DNA of 20,430 nucleotides from Chara braunii (GCA_003427395.1 BFEA01000224.1:1465486-1485915), one strand, 5' to 3'; numbered from the stretch's first letter, positions 1-8,669 are shown. Made by a program: numbers and translations. The notes: generated from the sequence alone by a model not told the origin.

Positions 1-115
1 CCTCCCTCCTCCCTCGTGCCTCCCTCCTCGTGCCTCCCTCCTCCCTCGTGCCTCCCTCCTCCCTCTTTCCTCCTCTCTCCTCCCTCTCCCTCCTCCCTCC
101 TCCCTCTCCCTGAGC
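1..115. repeat. CT-rich minisatellite
   Basis: Imperfect tandem copies of a CCTCCCTCCTCCCTCGTG-like unit run from the window edge to about base 112, with the GTG part lost in the right half. Almost pure pyrimidine on the + strand. It probably continues beyond the window. No coding potential is seen. Confidence 0.85.
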
Positions 116-442
116 AGCGAGGACATATACGGCGTTGGCCTTGTAGTACAGTAAGTAGTATGTAGACCTGCTGTCGGACTAAGGGCCTCGCCGCACCACT
201 CAACAAACGTGCAAAAAAAATGAGGATGTATCTCCCGCGAGAACGAGGAAAGGTACAACGGCCGTATGTTTTTTGTCTTTTTCTCATTTGGTGAGCGGTG
301 GTGCGGTGAGACCCTGAACCTTTTAGTCGTCTGCGAAATTGTAATTGTCTAGCACGTTCCTGATTGGTGTCTAATCAAAAAAGAAAAAAGAAAAAAAAAA
401 TCTACACTGCGGATACGAGTATTTGTCGGAGTTCTAATGATG

Positions 443-474
<32 letters not shown>

Positions 475-547
475 TGAATTCGAATGATTTTCTTTTTATT
501 CCCTTCCGGTTGCAAATAGCCTTCCCATCAGGTGAGCCGCCCAAAAA
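116..547. other. Unassigned, AT-rich DNA with a T27 tract
   Basis: No open frame of interest. The stretch holds an A-rich block (about 377-400) and an uninterrupted run of 27 T at 443-469, which could be the tail of a minus-strand retroelement or a simple slippage tract. I see no gene or recognisable element otherwise. Confidence 0.6.
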
Positions 548-674
548 GGAATTGGATTTAGCGCCTGAATCTGGACGGGCTTCACGGAGAGGTGTAGAAA
601 ATCGCGATTGACCTGCTTGTCTGCATGCATCTCTGCTTAAAACCCACCCAGATTCAGGCGCTCAATCCAATCCT
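548..674. repeat. Foldback element with 27-bp arms
   Basis: Arms at 548-574 and 648-674 are inverted copies matching at 24 of 27 positions; the core GCGCCTGAATCTGG is exact. Weaker complementarity continues inward (GGGCTTCACGGAGAGGTG against the region around 627-647). The structure would fold into a hairpin with a loop of roughly 40-70 nt. It resembles a small MITE or foldback relic; no target-site duplication was identified. Confidence 0.6.
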
Positions 675-884
675 CTTTGCTACCTAGTGGGACCTTGCTC
701 CTGCGACCGCAGATCGTCCAAGTCTAGAGTCGTAGCAAATTTCTAGGATTTTTTTTCCCCTAAATTCTTTTTAAAAAGACGACAGCCTTGAGATATCATC
801 TTTGAACTGACTGGCCCCAAGTAATTCAGAATTGTTTTATGAAAAAAATAAAAAATAAAAAATAAAAAATTATGTCATTCATCT

Positions 885-950
885 GGATTCGAACTTGGGT
901 CTGTATTTCAACAACAGTTCATCGGGGTACCGACTGAGGTAGTCTCATCG
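885..950 (-). mobile_element. tRNA-derived SINE-like head (minus strand)
   Basis: Read on the minus strand, this has an A-box-like CTCAGTCGGT (around 930-940) followed by a B-box-like GTTCGAATCC (plus-strand complement at 885-894), spaced as in a tRNA-type RNA polymerase III promoter. Immediately 5' of the B box is GTTGAAATACAGACC, which recurs exactly at 6906-6920 beside another B box. The T stem does not pair well, so this is a tRNA relic and not a working tRNA. A-rich sequence lies downstream on the minus strand, at 841-870 as T-rich complement. Confidence 0.5.
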
Positions 951-1023
951 CTTTGTAAATACTAAATAAAATTTCGAAATCGAAATCCGTACCTTTTATT
1001 CGTTCTCCCGCCCAGGGTTACCA

Positions 1024-1068
1024 GCCCGTACGTACGGAAGTCCCCGGCAGACCTCCGTACGTACGGGC
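1024..1068. repeat. Perfect 15-bp inverted repeat
   Basis: GCCCGTACGTACGGA at 1024-1038 is the exact reverse complement of 1054-1068, separated by 15 bases. The arms contain the self-complementary octamer CGTACGTACG. A third partial copy (CCCGTACGGG) follows at about 1079-1088. It could be a hairpin in RNA, or the terminus of a small element. Confidence 0.75.
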
Positions 1069-1139
1069 GTTCAGGGTCCCGTACGGGGTCCGAACTTGAC
1101 GGCGTTCGGCCCCACCAAAAATTATTTCGGGGCCTAAAA

Positions 1140-1500
1140 ATAACTTTGTTTTTCTGAAATTTTGTCTGTGAGTTCTCTATGACATGAAGTACATGCCTAT
1201 TAATTTTCAAGTCATTTGGCTCAGCGAAATAAGAATTAAAAATCGCCGAAGATGGCGGTCTCAAAACATGCTCGCCCACGTTTTTTTTCACTTTTTGTTT
1301 TCACTTTAGTTCAGGGTCTGCACAATGTTATTATTTTTGAAACTTTTTTAGTGGGTTTTGCATTATGTGAAGTACACATCTGTAAATTTTCAGGGCATTT
1401 AGCTATGCCAAAAAAAAAAAATGAAAAATCTCCAAAGATGGCGGTGTCGAAAACGTGCTGGAATTTAATTCTTTTTTTTTTTTTGTTATTTTGATTATTA
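1140..1500. repeat. Degenerate direct duplication, period about 185 bp
   Basis: Landmarks recur in order. GAAGTACA is at 1185 and 1369, TTTTCAxGxCATTTxGCT follows each, and AAGATGGCGGT with a following CGAAAACGTGCTGG-like block begins near 1249 and 1435. Spacings are 184-186 bp. The two copies differ substantially, so the duplication is old. No coding role is evident. Confidence 0.6.
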
Positions 1501-1625
1501 GTATTTGTTTTTCGTATTTTATTTTTATTTCAAATTTGGTAATGAATTTGGATGTAATGCTCAGGCAAATCTTGCTGAATTTATTTTTTTTCATAACATA
1601 CCGCTCCGCTGCATTCTTTGGCGAA

Positions 1626-2245
1626 TTTCGTATGGTCCAAATTACAAATTTACCCCTTCAGAGAATTTTTCATTTTCCACATCTACCCCATTGAGGAATT
1701 TCCTTTTGTGGAGACTCCAGATTACAAATTTACCCCTTTGAGGAGTTTCCTGTCGTCCAGATTACAAATATACCCCTTTGGGAAATTTCCTATCGTTTAA
1801 ATGTACCCCTATGGGAAAATTCTTATCGTCCAGATGTACCCCTTTCGAAAAATTTCTATCATCCAGATTACAAATGTACCCCTTTCGGGGAACTTCCTAT
1901 CGTTTAGATGTACCCCTTTGGGGAAATTCCTATTGTTAGGATAACAAATTTACCCCTTCGGAGAATTTCCTGTCGTCCAGATAACAAATTTACCCCTTTG
2001 GGGAATATCTTATCGTCCAGATGTCCCCCTTTGGCGAGATTTTCTATCGTCCGGATAGCAAATTTACCCCTTTGGGGAATTTCCTATCGTCCAGATTGCA
2101 AATGTACCCCTTTTGGCGAATTTCTTTTCGTCCACATGTACGCCTTTGGCGAAATTTCCTAAATATAGTCCAAACTCCAAACTCCAAACTCCCAACTTAC
2201 AAATGTAACACTTTGGGGAATTTCCTATCGTCAAATGTACCCCTG
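1626..2245. repeat. Minisatellite with 33-bp and 40-bp unit forms
   Basis: About 15 imperfect head-to-tail units share the cores TACCCCTTTGGGGAA, TTTCCTATCG and TCCAGAT. Units come in a short form (about 33 bp) and a long form (about 40 bp) that differs by a 7-bp ACAAATT-type insertion after CAGAT. The open frames across it simply restate the repeat (YKFTPLGNFLSSR-like) in several registers. I regard it as non-coding. Confidence 0.85.
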
Positions 2246-2329
2246 CAGCCTTATACGTCGTAGCTGGTGGTCTCGAAAACTCCGAGAAATACAACGGCTT
2301 CGTTTCGCATGCTTGCATTGCTACCAATA

Positions 2330-2612
2330 TCCTAGGGCTCCAAATTCTTGGGTCCGAATTCCAGAGGTCCTATGGGTCCCCAAATTCACGGGGCCAATTT
2401 CCAAAGATAGGGTCCAAATTCTCAGGTCCAAATTCCAAAGATAGATAACGTCCAAATTCTCGGGTCCGAATTCCAGAGGTCCTATGGGTCCCCAAATTCA
2501 CGGGTCCAAATTCCAAAGATAGGGTCCAAATTCTCGGGTTTGATTTCCAGAGGTCCTATGGGTCCCCAAATTCACAGGGCCAAATTCCAAAGATAGGGTC
2601 CAAATTCTCGGT
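2330..2612. repeat. 74-bp tandem repeat, first cluster
   Basis: Units carry GGTCCTATGGGTCCCC, AAATTCACGGG and CCAAATTCCAAAGATAGGG. The GGTCCTATGG landmark lies at 2366, 2478 and 2552, so one interval is 74 bp and one is 112 bp (one unit plus about half). Each unit is built from shorter GGTCCAAATTCC-type subrepeats of 18-20 bp. The same family returns at 7875-8048. Confidence 0.85.
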
Positions 2613-3060
2613 GTCGAGCGCATCGGCCCCCGTGCGAGTGAGGGCCCTCCCAGCCGCGTCACGCAGGAGAAACTTACGCTTTTAATTTTTTAGAGATAAC
2701 TTGGGGACGACACGGTAATCCGCGTCGACCCTTCGCCGCTCCGACCGAGTGCGCCAACTGTACATCTCGCGGTCCCCTACAACAGGATAGGTTCTCGCGG
2801 GGCACAACTTACCTTCCCTAAGGGGATGTCACCACCCTTAGGGGCATATCCCCGCCGAGCTACTGACCCACATGCGAAAGCTTTTAGATGCAATTGTAGA
2901 GGTAGGTCAGTCGAGGGCGTTTGCTCGTTCGCTGTAGCATAGGTACGCATGGTTAAACGCCAAAGTGGACCCGAACGTTGTTCGTCCCTAGGGCGCTGAT
3001 CTCCCAGGAATCAGACCGACGTCGGTCGACTAGGACGTGATATTCGAAGCGTAAGAAAAT
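2613..3060 (-). mobile_element. Possible decayed LTR-retroelement junction
   Basis: On the minus strand, a TGTACA end (plus 2759-2764) is followed by GTTGGCGCACTCGG. This resembles the primer-binding region placed just after the 5' LTR in many plant Ty3-type elements (ACAGTTGGCGC-like). The LTR would lie rightward of 2759 and the internal region leftward, where it passes into the 74-bp repeat. I find no gag, protease or reverse transcriptase frame and no second LTR, so this is a tentative relic. Confidence 0.25.
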
Positions 3061-4690
3061 CTCAATCAATCCAAGTCCCTTCTCTCAAAGACAATCAAAA
3101 GTTAAACAGACAAAACTCTTTCATGAGACGATTCAAGTCAACGCAAATTGACCTATCTTCTGAAATTGATACAGCCATACATGCTAAAAAGGTTGACTTG
3201 ACCTCAAACAACACTTATCGACAAAAGATCAAGGCATGACCTGTACACAAGGCAATGCTGAAATGGCGTCTGACCAAAATATTTTCACTCTGCCTGCCAG
3301 ACGGTTGGCTGCCACGGCTTTCTCGACTTGATGAGATGCGTTGCCAAGTTCTTTCATTCCATACCGCAGTGACTGCTAGCGAAGAAATGTTGACATCCCA
3401 ATTCTTAAGTAAAGTTAGGTTGCCATTGACTTTAATGATGATCACGCATTTCCTCTAACTTTGGTGTGAATGTCATTTGCAAGTGGTACGGTTACCACTA
3501 TACGAGTCAGTACTCGACTTGAACGACCGAACACTGAATGCCCCATTAAGGTTAAGGGTCCTCCTTCAAATTTTGTTGGTCGCTTTGCACTCCTGGGCAG
3601 TAATTACTCTTTTTGTTCCACGAGTGATGAAATACTAGTCCGCGACATAAAGATATTCAAGACAACGCTCTAGTCACGTCTCTTTGTCAACTAGCCTGAT
3701 TGCCCCAGGCTTGCACTCCTTGTGGTGCAAACCTACCTGCGAAGCCAGTGCCTAGTCGCACTCCATTTCTAGCTAGTGAACGCACGAACTGGGTTTCTTA
3801 TGGCGCCTGCTCCCCATTCGTCTGTGGCTCCTAAGACGACCACTAGAAGGGTAAACTATAGCGCTCCTTCTTAACGTGAGCCGCCAAGAACTTAACGCCT
3901 TTCGTGAATAGCACGCGTCCGTCCCCTAGGAGGTGGTCTGGGATACCCCTCGTCCTCGCCCGAGTGAACCTCGGATCTCAGAAGTCAGGCTGGCTCCACC
4001 GCAACAGCATGGTATGCCCCCGCCTAAGCGCTCCACTCCGAGTCGCTAACAGGGTCGGCCCCTAAGGCAATGAACCCCCGTCTCAGATGCCTCCTAGGGA
4101 AAGGAAATGCATTTACCACAGCAGACGGTCAACCCTTTATCGCCTGACGTAAAGGGCGAACCTAGACGAAGGAGATCACAGAGAAGAAACATATTCAGAC
4201 AGACGGGCGTAGACAGAGAGGGTCATTCGGGAAAGAACGGGTATCCTCGGGAAAAAGTCTATGCCCAATTGATTTCTTCTCCTTTGTGTGATCAAATTTA
4301 TTTTTATCGTCTACTGATTGTCCTTCCCTTCAACATGCATACAAGCGAGAATTAGAAGACAATCATCCTTCCTTCATTCCCGTTGACACGATTTGATCAA
4401 ACAACAATTTCAAAAGAAAACAATGCATTCCCCAACTCATGTCAGACTTTCATTCATACGTGCAAACAAAACACAACTTCCTCTACCTTTTCAGTGAACA
4501 TTCAAAGAACAGGGTCAAGCAAGTGTGGGTTCACACAGGTGTGAAGGGAAATCTGAGTCATTCAACTGACCTTGAGTGAAGTTGAGATGGATGCGGCTCA
4601 CTCCAGAAAACCGTGTAAGATCACGGTCCAGACGAGAAGATCGCCGCAGTAAACTGTCAGAAAAGTGATCCACACCACTCCCTCAAGGAT
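3061..4690. other. Unassigned intergenic DNA
   Basis: No protein, RNA or repeat family could be recognised in this 1.6-kb stretch. The longest open frames are under about 85 codons and have no family-like features. One small hairpin, TTCACAC-AG-GTGTGAA, lies near 4530. The composition is more balanced than in the surrounding repeats, so unrecognised short exons cannot be excluded. Confidence 0.5.
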
Positions 4691-4959
4691 CACCCACTGA
4701 CACGCAGTCCCCTCAGTGCCTCTGCGCTGTCACCACTTGCGACCAGTACTACTATGTTACCACTGTATCGAGGCGTTGCCTCCGCAATATGCGGACAACA
4801 CAACGTCAGCACCACCTCAAAACACGCCCCCTCTTGACGACACTTCCCAAAATTGTCGTTGGCGCCGTAAAAACTGGACAGCACATCCACACCACCACTA
4901 AAAGAAACACCGCTGCTGCCGCAAAATTTTGGTTGTGCTTCTGAGTCACCGCCAAAAAA

Positions 4960-5165
4960 ATCAGTTGCCGCCGTAAAGTTTCGGCAGCGCTTCCGCACTA
5001 CCGTTGAAAAAGCATAGCCGCCGCCGCAAAATTTCGGCAGCGCTTCCGCACTACCGTTGAAAAAAACAGCTGCTGCTGCAAGATTTCGGCAGCGCTTCCG
5101 CACTACCGTTGAAAAGGCATAGCCGCCGCCGCAAAATTTCGGTAGCGTTTCCGCACTACCGTTGA
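4960..5165. repeat. 52/53-bp tandem repeat, four copies
   Basis: The landmark TTCCGCACTACCGTTGA occurs at 4991, 5044, 5096 and 5149, spaced 53, 52 and 53 bp. Units also share AAATTTCGGCAGCGC and a GCCGCCGCC/GCTGCTGCTG trinucleotide block. On the minus strand the frame stays open through all copies, but successive copies are read in different frames, as expected of a non-coding repeat. The minus-strand frame (4690-5463) has no ATG. Confidence 0.85.
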
Positions 5166-5559
5166 TAAACCCGTTGTCGTCGCCGTGCTGAACAAACAAC
5201 ACCTCCCCTGCGCTCCACCAAGTGCAGCGGCAGCTATGGCTGCCCTCACTCTCATGCTCCCTGTAGACCTCCAACACTTCTCTCCCTCTCTCCCCCTCGC
5301 TGAGATGGCGGCTATGGCTGTGTTCCACAGCTATGGCCACTTCCAGCAGTTCTCCTCCCTCACTCTCTTGCAGACCTCCACTCAGCTCTTTCTCATTCCA
5401 CCAGCAGCTCCTCCTCCAGCAGCCAGCATTCACCCAACGCAATGCTAGCAGCACCAGCCACAAATGAATGCTGGCTGGCTGGCTGCTGGTTGTTTTATAG
5501 TTGGCTGGAGGCTGTGGGCAGCACCTTTGCCCTCAGCCAAAACTCGGAGTGAGGGCTGG
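5166..5559. other. Unassigned sequence, pyrimidine-rich
   Basis: CTCC/CAGC-rich sequence with GGCTGGCTGGCTGCTGG short-period repeats near 5470-5490. Open frames on both strands lack convincing starts or domains. I see no gene. Confidence 0.5.
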
Positions 5560-5721
5560 CCCTTGATCTCAGACGAGATCAAGGGCAGAGAAACTTGGTG
5601 TTCCCTAGGGGAACCAAGTTCCAGGCCTTAGCAATGCATCCGGCCACTACCCCCGGCCAGACGCAACTCTAAATGGTTGTATAGAGCCAAGTAGAGCAGA
5701 CTGTTGAAGTTCAACAGTCTG
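5560..5721. repeat. Cluster of three hairpins
   Basis: Three separate foldbacks lie within 162 bp. (1) CCCTTGATCTC at 5560-5570 pairs perfectly with 5575-5585 across a 4-nt loop. (2) AACTTGG at 5592-5598 pairs with CCAAGTT at 5614-5620, with GTTCCC/GGGGAAC extending it imperfectly. (3) CAGACTGTTGAA at 5697-5708 pairs perfectly with 5710-5721 around a single central base. Their role is unknown. Confidence 0.8.
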
Positions 5722-6194
5722 CAGTCTCCTCAGGGCCCAGAAGCTTCTACCCCCTGCATCTGGCCCGACGTCGCGACCAAAACCACGACATTTTTTTTCC
5801 AGCTCTTCTCCTTCCTCCTTCCTCTTCTCCTTTCCCCTTCTGCATCTATTCTACCCCCATGGCCACGTACGTGGCCGCTACCTGCTTTTCTCTCCCTTTT
5901 TCCTCCTGTAGTGAGTCTGAACCTGGCGTAACTTAAAGCCAAGTCCAAACGCTCCACAGATAAGCACTGTCTGTTCAAAGGAATGGTCGCAGCTCCGCAA
6001 GAAAACGGGGGGGGGGATCTAAAGAAGAAAGAAAACAAAATTTGAAAAAAAAAAAAATAAAAAATTCTAAGAAAATCACAAAAAAAAAACAGAAACAAAA
6101 AAACGGCCGCCCCACAAACCCGAACTAGAGTCAGGCTTAACAGGGTGTGCACCTGTATCTGCCTTAATCTGAATGTCGGATTCAGATGGCACTT
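5722..6194. other. Unassigned; pyrimidine tracts, G-run and A-rich tract
   Basis: Contains a C/T-rich stretch (5785-5905), a run of nine G (6008-6016) and A-rich sequence (6020-6100). A TCTGAAT-GTCGG-ATTCAGA hairpin sits near 6168-6186. No gene is supported. Confidence 0.5.
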
Positions 6195-6229
6195 CCTGCA
6201 GCCCGCTCATCGAAACGAACGGGCGCAGG
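6195..6229. repeat. GC-rich hairpin
   Basis: CCTGC and GCCCG (with one A bulged between) pair with CGGGC and GCAGG across a loop containing CATCGAAACGAA. It lies 245 bp upstream of the first hammerhead motif. No known RNA family was recognised. Confidence 0.5.
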
Positions 6230-6373
6230 AGGACTTCATAACTCGTATAGGTGAGGGGGAAGTTGTCTTGTGGCAGCGCATATTTCCATGTTCTAGCAGT
6301 AGATTCATTCGGTTTTCCTCATCCTATCTATGAAAGTACCGTGAGGGGGCAACCGCTAGGTAGGTTTTCTCAC

Positions 6374-6376
<3 letters not shown>

Positions 6377-6424
<48 letters not shown>
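6377..6424. repeat. (CT)24 microsatellite
   Basis: Uninterrupted CT dinucleotide run of 48 bp, flanked by C-runs on both sides. Confidence 0.97.
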
Positions 6425-6427
<3 letters not shown>

Positions 6428-6473
6428 CCCCTGAACCTGGCCGCCTAGGGCGGCATATTCGCTGCCCAAGGGG

Positions 6474-6527
6474 AGACTGTCGGGTTCAACCTCCTGACGA
6501 GTCGGTGAAAGTCTGATGAAACGGTCT
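6474..6527 (+). ncRNA. Hammerhead ribozyme motif, type III topology (HHR-1)
   Basis: All conserved core elements occur in the right order. Stem III is AGACTGT (6474-6480) pairing with ACGGTCT (6521-6527), 7 bp including one G-U. The cleavage triplet is GTC, with the predicted cut after C6481. A short stem I hairpin follows at 6482-6493 (GGG/CTC with one wobble, or GGGT/ACC-C with one bulge). The core CTGACGA is 6494-6500. Stem II is GTCGG (6501-6505) with CTGAT (6513-6517), 5 bp including two G-U and a 7-nt loop. GAA follows at 6518-6520, then the stem III strand. The weak points are the short stem I and the G-U closing pair of stem II. Hammerheads self-cleave RNA by transesterification and in plants occur in retrozymes and other repeats; which element carries this one is unknown. 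Confidence 0.65.
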
Positions 6528-6599
6528 GGTACAGTCATGCTTGAAGTGTTAGCCCGTTCGTCAAAAACGAACAGACGCTTACTTATCTAAGAAAATAAT

Positions 6600-6717
6600 A
6601 TTATAATTAAAAAAAAAAAACAACGGAATCTAAAAGAATTCTAACTAGGAAAATCTAAAACAAATCTAAGAAAAAAATCTAAGAAGATCTAAAAAGAAAA
6701 AGAAAGAAAAAAAAAAA
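6600..6717. repeat. A-rich low-complexity tract
   Basis: Repeated AAATCTAAGAAAAAAA-type motifs and A-runs. Possibly the A-rich tail or spacer of a retroposed sequence; no gene. Confidence 0.7.
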
Positions 6718-6806
6718 AAGAAAACGAAAACACTTACCTCAATGTCGAAATGGTCACCCGTTTCCCACGGGCGCTGTCACGTTCTCTGGGGTTGAAGTGC
6801 CCTTGA
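6718..6806. repeat. Segment duplicated at 17328-17412
   Basis: About 85 bases from AGAAAACGAAAACACTTACC through GAAGTGCCCTTG are identical to 17328-17412. The second copy ends abruptly at an N beside an adapter sequence. This copy reads on naturally into unique sequence (CAGTTCACTCTGCG), so it is probably the genuine locus and the other an assembly import, unless the segment is a multicopy repeat. Confidence 0.8.
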
Positions 6807-6865
6807 CAGTTCACTCTGCGCCACATGGCGCTTAGTTCTTAGTTTTTAGTTTTCTTTTTTTCGTT

Positions 6866-6935
6866 GGGTGGCCAACGGTCATGTCACCACACACCCCCAC
6901 GAACCGTTGAAATACAGACCTGGGTTCGATCCCCG
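6866..6935 (+). mobile_element. tRNA-derived SINE-like head (plus strand)
   Basis: A strong B box, GGGTTCGATCCCC (6922-6934), is preceded by GTTGAAATACAGACC (6906-6920), identical to the sequence beside the B box of the minus-strand copy at 885-912. A loose A-box-like TGGCCAACGGT lies about 50 bp upstream, near 6870. The two copies define one SINE-like family by shared sequence and not just by generic promoter boxes. A second, poorer B-box-like AGGTTCGATCTT occurs at about 7112. Confidence 0.5.
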
Positions 6936-7007
6936 TCGGGATCGAGAAGAAGAACTTGGGCCATTTCTCGATTTATGCGTTTCATCCTTGCGCAGGGGCC
7001 ATGCTCC

Positions 7008-7063
7008 GCGCGGTTGATCTCAGCCGCGCGATCCTTAGATCGCACGGCCGAGATCGGCCGCGC
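7008..7063. repeat. 26-bp-stem hairpin with 4-nt loop
   Basis: GCGCGG, GATCTC, GCCG and GCGATC (7008-7033) pair with GATCGC through CCGCGC (7038-7063) around the loop CTTA. About 22 of 26 positions are Watson-Crick and two of the others become G-U pairs in RNA. It is very GC-rich and compact. It might be a small-RNA precursor or a foldback transposon end; no family was recognised. Confidence 0.7.
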
Positions 7064-7874
7064 CACCAACATTAGCTCCAAAAGGAGACTCGCCCAGTAG
7101 GTCGGCATATCAGGTTCGATCTTGGTACCAGTCAGGTGAGAGTCGTCTGCTGTAACCTACGAGGCTAGCACGACAGTAATAGGAGCAACTCTTCTATAAG
7201 AAGAGCTAGCCCAGCTGCTACCCCTTGAGTCGGGGCTTAGCAGGTCCCGCTCGCCTATGATCTTGCAGGCCCTGCCTGCCTGCGGCCCTGCAGGCCCTGC
7301 TTGCCTGCCTGTGGCCTCGCAGGCCTAGTCTGCCTACCTGTGGCCTTGTCGGCCTCGCCCGTTCGGGGCATTGCAGGCCTCGCTTATTGGTCGTGCCCTA
7401 CCGGCCAGCCGTGCTACCCTGGCTTGGTATTCACCTAACCGGGTAGGGTTCGGCATCGGCCAGTTGGCCTTCCGGTTCAGACCCCAACCTCGTAGGCCCA
7501 CACTTCCTATTTCTCTTGCGCCGCGGCTCTATACCCGGCGCACCCCTGTTTTTAGCCTACTCAGGCCCTGAATCGCGCGGCTGCTAACATTATTTTAGGT
7601 AGACTAGGTCTAGCTCAAACCTTTCCCTGACCGTGCACCACTGCGACCTCGTCGAGGGATGTGGACGCCAGCGCCGACTCTTGCTGTCTCGAACTAAGGT
7701 TGATGATGTCGCACGTCAATGACGTCAGGCTTTAGGTCTCTCAGTTATAGGGTTGGTCTGAATAACTTTGGCAACGTCAACCTCGTCAAGTCTCCCAATA
7801 AAAAAAAAGGGTCGGGCAGTGTCTGACCTTGAAAAACTCGGGCAGAAACCCTCGCAGGGGTTTCTGTCCCGACA
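7064..7874. other. Unassigned, with CAGGCC-rich short repeats
   Basis: From about 7255 to 7385 the sequence is a degenerate repeat of TTGCAGGCCCTGCCTGCC and GTGGCC-type words with an approximate 33-bp rhythm. The rest is unrecognised. Open frames here are short and overlap in several frames without family-like features. Confidence 0.5.
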
Positions 7875-8048
7875 TCGGGTCCAAATTCCAAAGATAGATA
7901 AGGTCCAACTTCTCGGGTCCAAATTCCAGAGGTCCTATGGGTCCCCAAATTCACGGGTCCAAATTCCAAAGATAGGGTCCAAATTCTCGGGTCCGAATTC
8001 CAGAGGTCCTATGGGTCCCCAAATTCACGGGTCCAAATTCCAAAGATA
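7875..8048. repeat. 74-bp tandem repeat, second cluster
   Basis: Same family as 2330-2612: GGTCCTATGG landmarks at 7931 and 8005 are exactly 74 bp apart, with flanking GGTCCAAATTCCAAAGATAG subrepeats. The individual units are nearly identical to those 5.4 kb away, which implies recent exchange or a shared parent element. Confidence 0.85.
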
Positions 8049-8185
8049 GGCGAACCAGTCTGGAATCAGTCCGCCCCCTCTATTCCTGAAAGGCTACGAG
8101 AAAACGAAAAAAGTACAAAAAAAATGCAAGCAAAATATGAAAAAGAAAATGAAAGAAAAAAGGACGAAGAAATTTAAGAAAAATA

Positions 8186-8402
8186 CTAGGCTACCAGCCG
8201 GTGGGCCGCCTGGGTGACCTTGTTTTCCTGCAAGGCCCGAAGAAGGTCTCAGCGAAAAAAAAAAAAAAAAAAATCAAAAAAATCTGCCAGAAAACTATGT
8301 TATGCAGAAAAATAAAGTGAACAACTTTTACCTCAGGGTCACATTCAAATTCTTTACTCTTTTTTGTTTTTTTTTTTGGCCCGGGCCACTCTGGTAGCCT
8401 AG
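8186..8402. mobile_element. MITE-like element A, 217 bp
   Basis: Bounded by a perfect 12-bp terminal inverted repeat: CTAGGCTACCAG at 8186-8197 and CTGGTAGCCTAG at 8391-8402. The interior is A/T-run rich and non-coding, with the block ACTTTTACCTCAGGGTCAC shared with element B. No clear target-site duplication is seen because both flanks are A-rich. It is non-autonomous; the superfamily is unknown. Confidence 0.55.
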
Positions 8403-8507
8403 GCAAAATACGAAAAAGTTACTAGAATTTCACGTGGAAGTTACCAAAAAAAATGGAAAAACATCAGTAAAAAATTACCAAAATTTTACCAAAAATACGA
8501 AAAAAAT

Positions 8508-8669
8508 CTAGGCTACCAGCCGGTCTGCCGGGATCACTTTTGCCTCAGGGTCACCTCGATTTTTTTGACCATATTTGAAATAATAAAAAAAAATATATAT
8601 TTTTTATTTCTTTTTTATTTTTTTTTGCCCTCGTCCGGGAAGTGGGCCCGGGCCACTCTGGTAACCTAG
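8508..8669. mobile_element. MITE-like element B, 162 bp
   Basis: Same 12-bp terminal inverted repeat as element A on the left (8508-8519), with one mismatch on the right (CTGGTAACCTAG, 8658-8669). It also shares GGCCCGGGCCACT just inside the right end and ACTTTTGCCTCAGGGTCAC internally. It may be a second insertion or an internally deleted tandem copy of element A. Confidence 0.55.

Noticed and set aside
1626-2245. Minisatellite considered as a CRISPR array
   Set aside because: Units are contiguous and imperfect, without conserved repeats separated by unique spacers, and the context is eukaryotic.
4690-5463. 257-codon open frame on the minus strand with internal repeats
   Set aside because: Begins at TTG and has no ATG. 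Its repeat comes from a 52/53-bp DNA repeat read in alternating frames, and no domain is recognisable.
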